64,000 nucleotides of DNA from Macrosoma leucophasiata (GCA_036365455.1 JAWQUS010000011.1:8328001-8392000), one strand, 5' to 3'; shown: positions 10,625 to 22,498, counted from the first letter of the stretch. The notes: generated by a model not told the origin, from the letters alone. Translations and numbers: made by a program.

Positions 10625-10832
10625 CTTGGACATTTATATGTGTCTGTCTGCCTGTCTGTTTGGCGGGGCTAATCTTGGGAACGGCTGGACCGATTTTGAC
10701 CGAGAATTTCACTGGCAGATAGCTTATGCAATAAGGACTAACTTAGACAAGCTGCGCCTACGACTACGCCCGGGTAGATACTGAACAATCATAAATTCTC
10801 ACGCGGGCGAAGTCGCGGGCACAGCTGGTCTT
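10625..10832 (+). repeat. Family E (Helitron-like), 3' part
   Basis: Runs from a TGTCTGTCTGCCTGTCTG tract through GGAACGGCTGGACCGATTTT to the terminal GTCGCGGGCACAGCTGGTC. The usual CTAG end has become CTGG. Confidence 0.7.
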
Positions 10833-10869
10833 CTATATAAATGTCATCATTATTTTTGTAAGGAAACGC

Positions 10870-11035
10870 TTTTAATAATAGTCGTAACATACGTCCGGAT
10901 TTGGTATGGAGCGGACAGCGGATTCGGTACGCTCCGAACCAAATCTGGCCGTGTGTAGAGGAGTCCGGCGGATTGAATTATTATTAATCAAGTCCGATGC
11001 GGTCCGCTCGCGAGGGTTTGGTCATCATGTATTAT
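10870..11035. repeat. Repeat fragment with inverted GC-rich words
   Basis: CATACGTCCGGATTTGGTAT and TCCGAACCAAATCTGGCCGT are partial inverted copies, followed by GATGCGGTCCGCTCGCGAGG. It looks like part of a DNA element and no function can be assigned. Confidence 0.35.
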
Positions 11036-11133
11036 AGTTTAATAATAATACATGATTGAACAGCCTCCGTTTATATGATTCCAGTTTAAAACTCGCAAGT
11101 GTATACTAAAATATATTTAATTTTTTCTAATTT

Positions 11134-11343
11134 TTTATGTTATGGAAGTGGCGAACAAGCATGCAGCTCACATCGCACTGAGGCCTAAGGTGTTATGCCC
11201 CTGTGCCGGAAATTACAGGGCCGTATATTACCACCTGACCGGAACACGATAGTGCTGAACACTACCATTTAGCGGCAAGTATATTAGTTAATGCGGTGGT
11301 ACCTACGCCCGCGAGTTCCATCACTGGAGCTCTACCACCAGTA
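11134..11343 (-). repeat. Family A copy with internal deletion
   Basis: Inverted copy with its tail at the left (TTTTTTATGTTATGGAAGTG). About 75 bp are missing between CAGCTCACATCG and CACTGAGGCCTAAGG. The head hairpin is intact at the right. Confidence 0.85.
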
Positions 11344-11880
11344 TAACTAACGATATGTACCGTAAATAAAATTGAACAATTTAAAGAGAAACAAAAAACT
11401 ATCCAGAAGGTACTAATTTTATACAACACCGTCTTAAAGCTTATTTTCCTTGTGATGAAAGCAGTAAAATGTTATTCCAAAAGCAAAAAGAACCCATGAA
11501 ATTGTAGAGCGAGCCTTTATTTAAGTCCGAACGTTTTTCAGGCAGGAATTGACTCGCGAGGTTGGTTTTAAAACCACTGAATTCGAGATCGCCTGCATTT
11601 GAACGAAAGAAGTCCAAATTTGGACGTCTTGAATGGACATTTGCAGTTGAATTGTGGTTCGTGTAGGGCGCCTATGTTTTTAATGGTCCTAGTATTTTAA
11701 AATATTAAGAGTGGTTTTGGATTTTTGAAGAACAGGCCGTATTCATTTACACGATGAATTTTTATTTTTTATTATTTTATAAGCACAGAAAATAGAGTTG
11801 CGGAAAAATATTTGAATTTCTTTAAACAAGGCACCACCTGTTTCAGAGTTTTTGTATATTCTCTTTTAAAAGATAAAAAC
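11344..11880. other. No recognisable feature
   Basis: AT-rich; no gene or repeat recognised. Confidence 0.45.
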
Positions 11881-11882
11881 CT

Positions 11883-12182
11883 TACTAATGTTATAAATGC
11901 GAAAGTTTGTAAGTATGGATGGATGGATGGATGTTACTCTTTCACGATAAAACTACGGGATGGATTCGAATGAAACTTTAAAATAAATATAGGTTCTACT
12001 CGTAATATGTAATAACATATAGGCTACAATTGGGATTTTGAAAAAAAAATGTATTGAATTTTTGTATGTTTTTAAAACATGTAATAACTAAAGGTAACGT
12101 GGACGAAGTCGCTGATAAAAACTAGTATGGGATGGTTTTATATCATGAAATCCACGGGACAAAATCACGGGCGTAAGCTAGC
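11883..12182 (+). repeat. Family I (Helitron-like) repeat, copy 1
   Basis: Begins ACTAATGTTATAAATGCGAA, has a GGATGGATGGATG tract, then GGATTCGAATGAAACTTTA, and ends ATCACGGGCGTAAGCTAGCA (CTAG end). A second copy is at 21583-21800 and a diverged one at 23290-23510. Confidence 0.6.
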
Positions 12183-12774
12183 ATCTTTTTACGGCTATTC
12201 ACCTCATTGCTAAGATATAATGTTTTGATTAAAAAAGTTTTTAAGTTAGCTCTACTGATTTAGATACGTAAATAGAACAGAAATCAAATGTTCGTATTCA
12301 TTCGTGCTTTCATGGCTTTCTAAGAATACCATTAAGTTGAAAATTAACATTTAGCGACGGATAGGATCACAAGGAAAAAGGAGTGCTATGGTTGCGTGAA
12401 CTTGTTGCCACAAATTGGTGTCGCTTCGACAATATTCAACACTAATTCACGTGATCTATCCAATATTGTCATATACTCGTAAACAAATATCGGTAAACGA
12501 AACCTAATACAATGTACTTTGAACCTTCACGAACGTATTTATGGTTCTATTTTTTTAATAGCATTTTCCTTATCTTTGTTATTTTTTTTTAAATACGTAC
12601 CTAGTAATTATCTGTGTATGTAGTAGTGAATATACAAACCGGCACGTAATCACAGTACAAATATGAACAGTATGGATATTACGTACAAAACGTTCGAAAC
12701 GCCGCACTCACACAAACATGCACATTGACGCTCGAGTAGAGAGTGACTCGCTACTGCAGCACAGCGGACACCGC
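12183..12774. other. No recognisable feature
   Basis: AT-rich; nothing seen up to the target duplication of the next element. Confidence 0.45.
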
Positions 12775-13747
12775 TTAAGGTGCAATTCAAAGGGTCGCGA
12801 TCGATCGCGGCCGCGCGCTACTATAGATGCAGTATGAAAATGTATGGAACCGCTTCCGTGGTTCGCGACAGACGCGCGCGGCCAACGACTGTCGCAAGCC
12901 GCGCGCGGCCGATGACGTCAGAAACGTCATGGATTTCATGGTGTAAACATAACGAACCTCTATGTTGAAACCATTTTATCACTGGCTAGTTACATAGCAC
13001 ATGTAATATGTTTGACATTTTGACAGACAACATCGACTAATTACGAAATTTTCAAGACTTTAATTAAATTTTCAAAGTTAAGATCCCACTGCAGAATCAT
13101 TTCGTTCACCCAGATATGCTGCAAACCTAATTTTTACGCGTCTTTATAATCTAGAGAATATATATCTACTACGTTGCCTATCAAAATTTGGTCGCAAGTC
13201 AAAAATTTGGTATTTTTAATGTAACTATTTTCTTATCTTTGACAGCCAGCAACTCTCATTTGCTGCCGATTTAATTTACCATAATAATAATATACCATAA
13301 TAATGAGAAAAAAAAATGGCTTTAATATGATATGTAAATAACACATGTACATAATGGACGTAAAAGTAATCGGGGCGGCCAAGTGCACAACGGCGGACGT
13401 GATTTTTTAGTCTTTATACATATTACCGTGAGGTGGACAATATTTTATTGAAAAAACAAAAAAAAAATTCTGTCCCAAAAAAATATAAAAAAAATACTTG
13501 CGGCCATTTTGATAGGCAAACTAGTGGATATATATTCTCTAGATTATAAATATGCGTAAAAATAGGTTTGCAGCATATGGATGCACGAAATGATTCTGCA
13601 GTGGGATCCTAACCTAACACGGCCACGATGACGTCAGCGGCCGCGCGCGTCTTTCGCGAACCCCGGAAGTGGTTCCATACATTTTCATACTGCATCTATA
13701 GTCGCGCGCGGCCGCGATCGATCGCGACTCGCGGAATGGCACCTTTA
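12775..13747. mobile_element. 967-bp terminal-inverted-repeat DNA element, Harbinger-like TTA duplication
   Basis: The element (12778-13744) has long inverted arms. The outer arms start AGGTGCAATTC at the left and, inverted, AGGTGCCATTC at the right. They continue through GTCGCGATCGATCGCGGCCG and GATGCAGTATGAAAATGTAT to a GCGCGCGGCC block and the palindrome TGACGTCA (about 12914 and 13629). An inner pair (13085-13195 with 13500-13610) repeats CCCACTGCAGAATCATTTCG and AATCTAGAGAATATATAT. The left arm has about 160 bp extra between outer and inner parts. TTA flanks both ends (12775-12777, 13745-13747), fitting a PIF/Harbinger 3-bp duplication. No transposase frame is present. Confidence 0.75.
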
Positions 13748-14100
13748 GGGGCCTCGTCGAGTTTCCCCGTTTCGAACGTTTTGTATGTAGTTTCCATACT
13801 GTTCATAAATGTATTAGCCTAGCCCTTTTTAACAATATGCTATTTCTATTATTTTGTTATTTAGATTTCTTCGGATAGAATTGATAATGCAGGTTCTAAT
13901 GTCCTCGAGCATAGCCCCCACAGCTCTACTACTAGTAATCAATCAAATTATATGTCTAGTTAACGTTACGTTTGTGGTTGTCTTCAATAAATTTATTCGC
14001 TTAACACTAAGCCGGTATAAATTACAGTTTACATGTTTGTGTAATGGATTATTAATATTAATACCATTGCTATCCAAATTCAACAGTAATAAGCAATAAT
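13748..14100. other. No supported gene
   Basis: A hydrophobic 81-codon frame at 13854-14099 has no recognisable domain; AT-rich sequence makes such frames common by chance. Confidence 0.4.
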
Positions 14101-15078
14101 TTAAAGTGTACAGGAATTAAGTGAAGTTAAGTATACACATAAAACATTAAAAAATACTGTAGATTTTACGGTCGATTCAATAAAATTTGCTCTATAAAAA
14201 TAAAAAGAGAGAACCCTAATTTTTATTAACCCTAAGGCTAAAGGAAAAAAGCTGCAGCTTTGCAAGTGCAACTTCTTATAAACTTTAACGAGAAAATATA
14301 GACCAACCATATAATTAGGTATCATTTGATGACACATTCATATTCTAGCGTACTATGTATTCTAGCATTCTATTTATAGTCCAGGTTTAAAAATCACCTA
14401 ACACAGGTAATATTTCATGTAGCAAGTTAGATTATTTATTTAGAACTTACTTGGATGTTTTATTCGGCGTACGTAGTGTTTCCTTGCAAGTAGGTTTTGG
14501 GTTGAAATTGCTTGCGAATGCCACTGTAGTACGGCCTTGCGTGTAGGTGGCCGGTTGAAAGTTACCCTATACAAATTCTCACATCGTATGTGAAACACCA
14601 TGTGTGCTTTATCTTTTGCGTTTGGATCCAATGAAAAGAAACCACTAAATAGAATGCAATTTAAAAAGAATAAATCTATTCTATCGTCAAGGGTCACAAA
14701 GATAAGATATACACATTACTTGAAGTATAATTTTTCATACTTAAATATTTTACGGTCGATTCATTATAGTCAATGCTCGATAAAAAGAAGGGACCTCGAA
14801 TATTTTCATACAGAATTATTTATTAACCCTCGAGTAAACGGGGTTCAGCTGTAGCTATTGGCGATTGGCTAGTGCAAACCTCGTTGAAACTATAGCGGGT
14901 AAATAAAGACCAACAAGATTATTATCATCTTAATTGACACATTAATATTCTGACACACCCACTTACCGTGTATTCTAGCCTTCCGTTTAAAGTCCAGATT
15001 TAAATGTCCTTGACCGCGATTCTCTAGCGCAGCGTAGGCAAGTTTAATGCAGCGTCTGCTGCTGTTGCTAGTTTATTT

Positions 15079-15424
15079 ATTTAGAGCAGAGGTTCCCAAA
15101 CTATTTTTTCTTGTAGACCCTTTACAATTTTTTCTGGTTTCTGTGGACCCCCGTCCTTGCTACATTTATATAACATTCCCATATTTCCAATTTTTATTAA
15201 CGCCTACGTAGATCCCCATCGAGTCTCCCATGGACCACTTTGAGAATCACTGGTGTGATGTAAGTTAATTGGTACTATCAGTATGTGTTGAGATCCATTA
15301 TCGTGGACCACCATTTTTATTTCATGAACCCCCAAATTTTTTTTTCGCTAACGCAGGCCCCTTTCACGTTATCGTAGACCCCCAGGGGTCGATATAAACC
15401 ACTTTGGGAATCACTGATTTAGAG
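15079..15424. mobile_element. Non-autonomous hAT-type element, 330 bp
   Basis: The element (15087-15416) has ends CAGAGGTTCCCAAACT and, inverted, CAGTGATTCCCAAAGT, with exact 8-bp duplications ATTTAGAG at 15079-15086 and 15417-15424. It interrupts the second unit of the local duplication. An internal TTTGAGAATCACTG (about 15239) is another element end, so it may be a nested or rearranged copy. No transposase. Confidence 0.85.
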
Positions 15425-15609
15425 CTTAGTTGGACGTTTTATTTGGCAACATAGTGTGGCCTTGCATTGAGCAGGTGGGTTGAAAGTTATCGCATACAAA
15501 TTCCAACAGTGCTCGTGATCCCTAGCGTTTCATTTTTTGTGGCCTTATCTAATAACAAGAAATAATAAGTGTATACTTTATGTTTCACTAAATTAAAATT
15601 ACATTTTAG

Positions 15610-16990
15610 GTTTTAGTGGTAGTAGAGTTACAGTGTGGTAGCGGGGGTCATAGGCACCAAGGCATTAGCTAATCTGTTTGCCGCCAAATGGTTGTGTTCA
15701 TCACTATCGCGTTCCGGTTAGATAGTAATGTATGGCCTCGTAATACCTAGCGCAGAGACATAACAACATAGGTCTCAAGGGTGGCAACGCATCTGCATAT
15801 AGACCTCTGGTTTTTGTGAAGATGTGTATACACTGTAGTTATTAATTGTTTTTATATTATTTCGCATTAACACATGCTTGTGAAATATATTTTATTTTTA
15901 AAGAAAAATGGAAAGAAAAATTTGACTTCAGGCGAGGCTCGAACTCGCGACCTACTGGGAATCTAGTCCAGCCGCTCTTCCAATTGAGCTACTGAAGCCC
16001 TGCCCGATTTGTCAAATCTTTCCTTCACATCTATTGCATTGCTTTATGGTAGCAGCAGCGCCATCTATTACCAACTAAGCTAGTTAGGCAACCGATATAA
16101 TAGACTTTTCAGTTTATTGAATATCGTAAAGAAGTCGCTTTTACCCTTAATAATTGTTTTTATATTATTTCGCATTAACACATGCTTGTGAAATATATTT
16201 TATTTTTAAAGAAAAATGGAAAGAAAAATTTGACTTCAGGCGAGGCTCGAACTCGCGACCTACTGGGAATCTAGTCCAGCCGCTCTTCCAATTGAGCTAC
16301 TGAAGCCCTGCCCGATTTGTCAAATCTTTCCTTCACATCTATTGCATTGCTTTATGGTAGCAGCAGCGCCATCTATTACCAACTAAGCTAGTTAGGCAAC
16401 CGATATAATAGACTTTTCAGTTTATTGAATATCGTAAAGAAGTCGCTTTTACCCTTAATAATTGTTTTTATATTATTTCGCATTAACACATGCTTGTGAA
16501 ATATATTTTATTTTTAAAGAAAAATGGAAAGAAAAATTTGACTTCAGGCGAGGCTCGAACTCGCGACCTACTGGGAATCTAGTCCAGCCGCTCTTCCAAT
16601 TGAGCTACTGAAGCCCTGCCCGATTTGTCAAATCTTTCCTTCACATCTATTGCATTGCTTTATGGTAGCAGCAGCGCCATCTATTACCAACTAAGCTAGT
16701 TAGGCAACCGATATAATAGACTTTTCAGTTTATTGAATATCGTAAAGAAGTCGCTTTTACCCTTAATAATTGTTTTTATATTATTTCGCATTAATACATG
16801 CTTGTGAAATATATTTTATTTTTAAAGAAAAATGGAAAGAAAAATTTGACTTCAGGCGAGGCTCGAACTCGCGACCTACTGGGAATCTAGTCCAGCCGCT
16901 CTTCCAATTGAGCTACTGAAGCCCTGCACTGTAGTTATTACTTAACATCCATGTAAACTGTTTACTTGTTTGCCACTTTCGTGACATAAA
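15610..16990 (+). repeat. Family A copy split by the family C array
   Basis: The left half (15610-15844) runs from TAGTGGTAGTAGAGTTACAG through CTATCGCGTTCCGGTTAGAT. The right half (16927-16990) is TTACTTAACATCC to GTGACATAAAAAAAGG. The halves join cleanly once the array and one copy of the duplicated CACTGTAGTTATTA are removed. Confidence 0.8.
15845..16926 (-). mobile_element. Family C tandem array: three and a half units of 308 bp in one insertion
   Basis: A landmark (ATTGTTTTTATATT) recurs at 15845, 16153, 16461 and 16769, an exact 308-bp period; units differ by only a few bases. The fourth unit stops after the tRNA-like part. Each unit carries one minus-strand tRNA-like gene (about 15924-15999, 16232-16307, 16540-16615, 16848-16923) plus a spacer with TTGCTTTATGGTAGCAGCAG. 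The whole 1082 bp is bounded by one direct repeat, CACTGTAGTTATTA (15831-15844, 16927-16940). Either a multimeric RNA was inserted or one copy expanded afterwards. Confidence 0.9.
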
Positions 16991-17490
16991 AAAAGGATTG
17001 TATTCGTTATTAATAAAATTAATATCAAAACAATAAAATTGCGAAATATCAAGATGATACGACAAACAGAACTTGAAATATACGTCGTGAATCTTTTTAT
17101 TCAGAGTCGATCCAATACTGTGTTTACATTTAATTTAGCTTTGATGTTTGTAGAAGTCTGACTTCTTTAAAAAACAAAATTTATTTACAGTAGAAATCGC
17201 AAGATCCACGTAAATAAAGAGCAAGTAGATTAATGTCATCTAATGACCAATTAATATTCTAGCAGAACTTGTATTCTAGTATGCTGTTTATATTCCAGAT
17301 TTTAAAATCCTTGGCCGCTATTCTCAGGCGCAGGGAATGTTAAATGCAGGGACTGCAGGTTGTTAGATTATTTATTTAGAGTTAAGTCGGATGTTTTATT
17401 TGCCACCGTAGTGCGGCCTTGCATTTCGCTGGTGGGTTGAAAGTTATTGCGTACGGATTCCAACAGTGTACGAAATACACCCTGAGCGTT

Positions 17491-17605
17491 TATCTATACT
17501 TATAATAAATCTGTAGAAGTGTAAATTCTGTACATTAAAAATATTGTAAAAATAAATACCAGGGAATGTTATTAGATCGATACCGAACACAAATATGTGA
17601 TTATG
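17491..17605 (-). repeat. Family N fragment
   Basis: Inverted match of about 1010-1115, from ATCTATACTTATAATAAATC to AACACAAATATGTGATTA. Confidence 0.65.
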
Positions 17606-18000
17606 CAGTGGGATGTTAACCTGTTATAATCATCTAATGAGAAAGAAAATATTCTAGTGTACATTGAATATTCTCTTTTAAGTACGGATTTTAAAATCCT
17701 TGGGACTAGAAAGTGACGGCTCCATCGCGCAGGCAATGTTTAATGCAGTGTTGCAGGTTGCTATGTTATTTATTTACAGTCCAGTTGGTTACTTTATTCG
17801 CCACCGTAGTACGACTTTGCATTTTAGTGGTCAGTTGGGAGTATTCGCGTATGAATTTCTACAGTGAACGTGATAGAAGTAACTTCCATACTTTTGATCA
17901 ATTGAGGTATAAAATATATCAACTTAATTCAAGTTACACAAGTTACGTTAAACTTATACTTGTTCAGCAAAATGCATTTTAGTGCATTAGTCGTGTACGA

Positions 18001-18950
18001 CTCTATTTTTTCATAACGTCTCTATTTTGCCATACATCGCAATTATTTTTTTATACTGTACTTCACCTGTGTCTCCGCCTGTGGCCCGAAGACCCCTTCG
18101 ATAGGCTGAGTAAATTTAAACACCAACACCCACGATTCACAGGTTTCGTTTTCGACCATATTATAAGTAGATATATAAAGAGCATCACAGGCAACCTGCG
18201 CCGATAGGTGAGCCTATTTAAACTTCTAGAAAATTAGTTTCATACATACAATCAACCCCAAAAATAACCCCTTAAGGAATTTTGCAAAATCCCGTTTTAG
18301 TGAACATCTACGTCATAAAAAGAACGCCCGTCCAAAAGTTATGCATGCACAAACATTTCGGTAATTTATTTTTATTTACATATAATCAATAAAGTATATT
18401 CAAACGATATTTAAACTCTTGTTTTAGTAGACACTGCTAACCTATGGTTATGTTAAATCCAAGAAAAAGAAGAAAAACAACATGCATTGTGCGCAGAAAA
18501 TTTGCGATGGGCAATGCAATTGTTGAGCTCATTAGACACTTTTGCCACACTTCCATAGGCTGTTACTGTCAACAAACTATGCAATACTGCAGGCAGTTTA
18601 CACAACAAAGTTGTATATTTTGAATGAACAGATGGGAATGGATAATTTCTAAAAGCAAGAGCCAGTTAGATACTGAAAAAAGGGCAAGGAGAAATTAGAA
18701 AATTTTAAAAGTTTTTATACGACAAGCGCTTAGTTTGTTTATTTTTTTTTTGTATACTTTTTCGGTAAGACCTGAGAATAGGTCATAAACTATTTTTGAC
18801 ATATCTGTATACTGCTAAGGCGATACCAACTTCGCCGGGACGAGACTAATAGTTACTATTACTTTAAGTAAGAAATCAATTAGGTATGTACAATGGTTGC
18901 TAAAGTTAACTTCAAGTGTTGTTTTTTGTTTTACTGTGTTTGTTTTTCCC
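18001..18950. other. No recognisable feature
   Basis: AT-rich; no gene, tRNA or known repeat seen. An isolated TTTTCGGTAAGACC is not supported as a splice site. Confidence 0.45.
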
Positions 18951-18954
18951 TCTG

Positions 18955-19060
18955 ATTTTGACCTCTGATCTTTGTGTGGGTGACTATAGCCTGCAGTAAT
19001 CACTTAACATCAATATGAACTGCATGATGGTTTCCCACTTTCATTACATAAAAAAAAAAA
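18955..19060 (+). repeat. Family A, 3' tail fragment
   Basis: TTTTGACCTCTGATCTTTGT to CACTTTCATTACAT followed by A10. Confidence 0.8.
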
Positions 19061-20014
19061 CTCATTAAAATACCACAACAGCAATATAAAGCTGACCACT
19101 TCGAATCCACGTATATAACTGCAGAAAGCAACTTTATAAAAACTTAGTGGGAACCAGCATTATCATTGTTTACGGCCAAGTGCTCTTCCGTAATAATATG
19201 TTACCACTACAGCCGCAGTTGCAATTTAAATACATTTAATTCTGTTTCCAAACAAGCTGGTACAAAATTAATGATAAAACTTTCCATTTCATTTTAATAT
19301 ATTTTGCAAATGGTTTTTAGAATTGAGTTTTATTAATATACGAACGTAACTTCACGCCTGTAATCCCCGAAGGGGTAGGCAGAGGTAAATGCATGCTTTC
19401 AAGCATATATGCAAACACCCGAGATTCGCCGGTTACGTTTTGGCCCATGTAACAGGTGGCGAGCCTGTTGCCATCACCGGGCACATTACCAAACGCCAAG
19501 GTACTGGAAAACTTTCACAAAATGGAAAAATCCCAATATAAAACCAGAGATAAAAGATTTTAAACCGTTATCTCTGATAGCCTCCGACCCGGGAATCGAA
19601 CCCAGGACCTCCAGCGTAGTAGTAAATTAAAGACTATTTTAACGGTCAATTACTATTATTGCAGTTAAATTTGTAAAATTTTTCTGTTTTCTACTTGTAC
19701 TCCCTTCTTTAGGTATATTTTTGGCATCAAAAATCACAACCTCGTTTGAATACCACAAAGGCAATAAAAAGCTGCCGTTTTGAATCCACGTATTTCCATT
19801 GCAGAAGACTGGAGAAAAACTTGGTGAGTACTAGCAATAGCATTGTTTAGGGCCGAGTACCGCAATAATATTTATGTAACCACAACAGCCGCAGATTCCA
19901 TTTAAATACATTTAGTTATGTTGCCAAACAAGCTGGTACAAAATTAATGATAAAACTTTCCATTAAATTTTAATACATTTTGCAAACACCTTTTATAATT
20001 CAATTGTATTAAAA
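19061..20014 (+). repeat. Local direct duplication around a family B SINE
   Basis: 19061-19334 and 19742-20014 are about 80% identical by eye, with CAAACAAGCTGGTACAAAAT, ATGATAAAACTTTCCATT and CAGCCGCAG in both. Between them lies the inverted family B SINE. Frames are not conserved. Confidence 0.75.
19343..19626 (-). mobile_element. Family B SINE, copy 2, lacking box A
   Basis: Minus orientation, from CGTAACTTCACGCCTGTAAT to box B (GGGAATCGAACCCAGGACC on plus) and CCAGCGTAGTAGTA. The tRNA 5' half with box A is absent, so it is 5'-truncated. Confidence 0.8.
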
Positions 20015-20130
20015 TTGCTGCGGTAAATTGGAATTTAATTTTAAAATCGCGTTATTTCGATTTGGTGGTTGTTCATTCACATGTACCTAATATTATTGAC
20101 TTGTATTATTAAGCTTCATACAATTTTTTT

Positions 20131-20433
20131 AGGTATATATAATGGAAGTGGTAAACAAGCATGCAGTTCACATTGATGTTAACTGTGTCACTTAAGTGAT
20201 GACTGCAGCCTATGTCACAAAGATACAAAGACTAAGGTCAAAATGTAGATGCGTTACCACTCCTGAGGCCTAAAGTGTTATGGCTCTGTGCCGGAAATTA
20301 CAGGGCCACACCGTACATTGCCACCTGACCGGAACTCGATATTACTGAACACTGCCATTTAGCGGCAAGTATATTGGGTAATGCGGTGGTGCCTACGCCC
20401 GCGAGCTCCGTCACTGGAGCTCTACCACCAGTG
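20131..20433 (-). repeat. Family A copy with small internal duplication
   Basis: Inverted near-complete copy. It has extra sequence TGTGTCACTTAAG after GATGTTAAC and an extra CACAC in GGGCCACACCGTACATTG, both absent from other copies. Confidence 0.85.
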
Positions 20434-21279
20434 AAGAGTATATGTTACTGTTTACTTGTGCAAGCACAAATCTGCTCATGTTTGTAAGGTGTGTGGATAC
20501 AATTCGCTTGGCTATGGTAAGATACCATTGGACATAAACAAAGATTATTAAAGAGTTACTTTAATTTGTTTTCGATACATCCAATTTCACTTAAAAACTA
20601 AAAGAAGCAAGAATCTGCTTACGATAATTTCGTCGTGTAAACAAACATAGGCAATCATCGCCTGGCGATATGTCCCAGCAAATCTCGTATGACATAATCG
20701 TACGCGAGATTGCCTGTGTGTAAACATTTTGACACGATTATGTTATGGCTATTATTGCTCGTGATAGTAGCGTACGATTTTCTCGAACCAAAACGTACGA
20801 GAAACTCTCTCCGTCTAAATGGCTCTTATTTTAAAAGAAAATGTTATTCAACTTAGGAAAAGGCGTCGAAATGATAACCTAAGATTCTTTTAAGTCTAAA
20901 CGCTTAAATTGAAATGAGGTACATTCTTAACTTATACTCTCGTTAGCAGTTTTTTTTCTATTGCACGCCAGACATGTAAATTTTAGTAATAACCGTTTCA
21001 GGTTTTATGCAGAGCTTGAGTGCTCTAATCGCAATTGGCTAGTCGTTAGTGAGTTAAATTGTAAAGATTTTGCGAATGGATAATGCACGAAAGAGGTTTC
21101 TTTTCAAGAATTATCGTGTTTTGTGTTGATTTGATTTCGATTCCATTTAATTTTTCTGAAACTTTTGTTGAGCACCTATAACTGGATAGGTAACAGTAAA
21201 AATGGAAAATAAGATCTTCCATGAGTAACTAAAAGTAACTAAAAGTAGTATATATTTACATCAAAAAATGCGAAAGCAA
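20434..21279. other. No gene; possible MITE remnant near 20630-20770
   Basis: Around 20630-20770 the words GCAAATCTCGTATGACATAA and TAATCGTACGCGAGATTGCC are partial inverted copies, suggesting a small DNA element. Nothing else is recognised. Confidence 0.35.
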
Positions 21280-21437
21280 ATCTAATTTATTTGCTGCCAA
21301 ATGGTAGAGTTCAACACTATCGTGTTTCGGTTAGATGGAAATGTATGGCCCCGTAATAACTATCGTAGAGACATAAAAACTTGGGTTTCAGGGATTGCAT
21401 TGCATCTGCATTTTGACTTCTGGTTTTTGTGTTAGGT
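21280..21437 (+). repeat. Family A, decayed middle part
   Basis: TGCTGCCAAATGGTAGAGTT, CACTATCGTGTTTCGGTTAG and CATCTGCATTTTGACTTCTG follow family A order. Confidence 0.7.
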
Positions 21438-21582
21438 AAAATTTATTTAAAAAAAAGTTATAATTGTAATTTTAACTCATTGGGTAAAGTCGTTGACGAC
21501 ACAACGCAGCTTCTATCGTCGATGGGTAAAGCACATTCGATATCAGTTTGAAGTTTTTTGATATCTATATATATACATATCC

Positions 21583-21800
21583 TACTACTATTATAAAGGC
21601 GAAAGTTTGTAAGTATGGATGTATGGATGTTTGTTACTCTTTCACGTAAAAACTACTGAATGGATTTGAATGAAACTTTACCACAATATAGCTTATACAT
21701 CAGAATAACACATAGGCTATAGCTTATACATTAGAATAACACATAGGCTACAATTTTTGAGGTTTTTAATGTGAGGTCGTAGAAAAAACACATTTTTTGC
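21583..21800 (+). repeat. Family I (Helitron-like) repeat, copy 2
   Basis: CTACTATTATAAAGGCGAAA, TATGGATGTATGGATG and ATGAAACTTTACCACAATAT match 11883-12182. A 35-bp piece with ACACATAGGCTA is duplicated in tandem near 21690-21750. Confidence 0.6.
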
Positions 21801-22079
21801 GCTTACATTGCAAACGCTGACTGAATCCTACAAGATAGATCAAAACAATTTACTACAGTATTGTACAACTTAAAAAGGTCTACAAAAAAGTCCGTGATGG
21901 TATATGTTTATCTCTTAGGAATAACCCACAATAACCATTTTTTATCCTTTACTTTGTACGAGAAATAATGGCTTATTTACGAAGCGATTTTAAGCAATAC
22001 AGTATTAATCCTTATCCAATTAAGTATGTTAAATACATTGTGCATTTAATAAAGATCAATATGGCTTTTTACAGCATGT

Positions 22080-22340
22080 AAATTAAATAAATATTTTCGA
22101 AGATATCACAGATTTAAAATGCAGAGTCATAGCAATTTCGGCGATAAATACCGTTTCGGTGATAAATACCGGCAGCGGCGCCAGGCGAACGGGGCGTGGG
22201 GGGAGCGGGGTAGGTGCGGTGGGGAAGAAGTGGCTGATCGCTGAGTGCGCTACCCGAACGCGGGCAGTGGGCAGACGCGTGAGGGCAGACGTCGTTGACG
22301 GTTGAGTCCGTTTTGCGAATTTTCAAGGCACTAGCGATTT
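22080..22340 (+). repeat. Family F fragment joined to a GC-rich block
   Basis: 22080-22138 matches the internal part of family F at 62150-62205 (AAATAAATATTTTCGAAGAT, ACAGATTTAAAATGCAG). From 22140 to 22325 follows a GC-rich segment with a short direct repeat GATAAATACCG. No domain is seen in its frames. Confidence 0.5.
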
Positions 22341-22498
22341 GATAAAACCGTATGGTCGCCTACTTTAAGTAATATAGGCCTAAGGTTAGTTATTGCCAGG
22401 TTTCTTTTTGGTTAGGAGTTACACGTACAAAAAGATACTTCATTTTTACGAATTACTTCATTGATAATTCAATTACTATATAGATAGGTTACTTACAT

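Larger units (their letters stand above)
14101..18000 (+). repeat. Four-fold diverged local duplication, same orientation
   Basis: Units of roughly 400-600 bp recur at about 14101-14600, 14750-15530 (split by a hAT element), 17085-17500 and 17620-17990. Shared landmarks in order are TTACGGTCGATTCA, ATTCTAGC, a TTTATATTCCAGATTTTAAA-like word, TAGATTATTTATTTAGA, TGGATGTTTTATTCG, GCCTTGCAT and GGTTGAAAGTTA. Frames are not conserved between units, so coding is unlikely. Confidence 0.7.

Noticed and set aside
16848..16923. Family C tRNA-like sequences as functional tRNA genes
   Set aside because: The anticodon stem has a mismatch or extra base and the units are repeated within a mobile element, so they are SINE heads.
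15845..16926. CRISPR-like regular repeats
   Set aside because: The 308-bp units are near-identical throughout, contain a tRNA-like SINE and have a target duplication; there are no short repeats with unique spacers.
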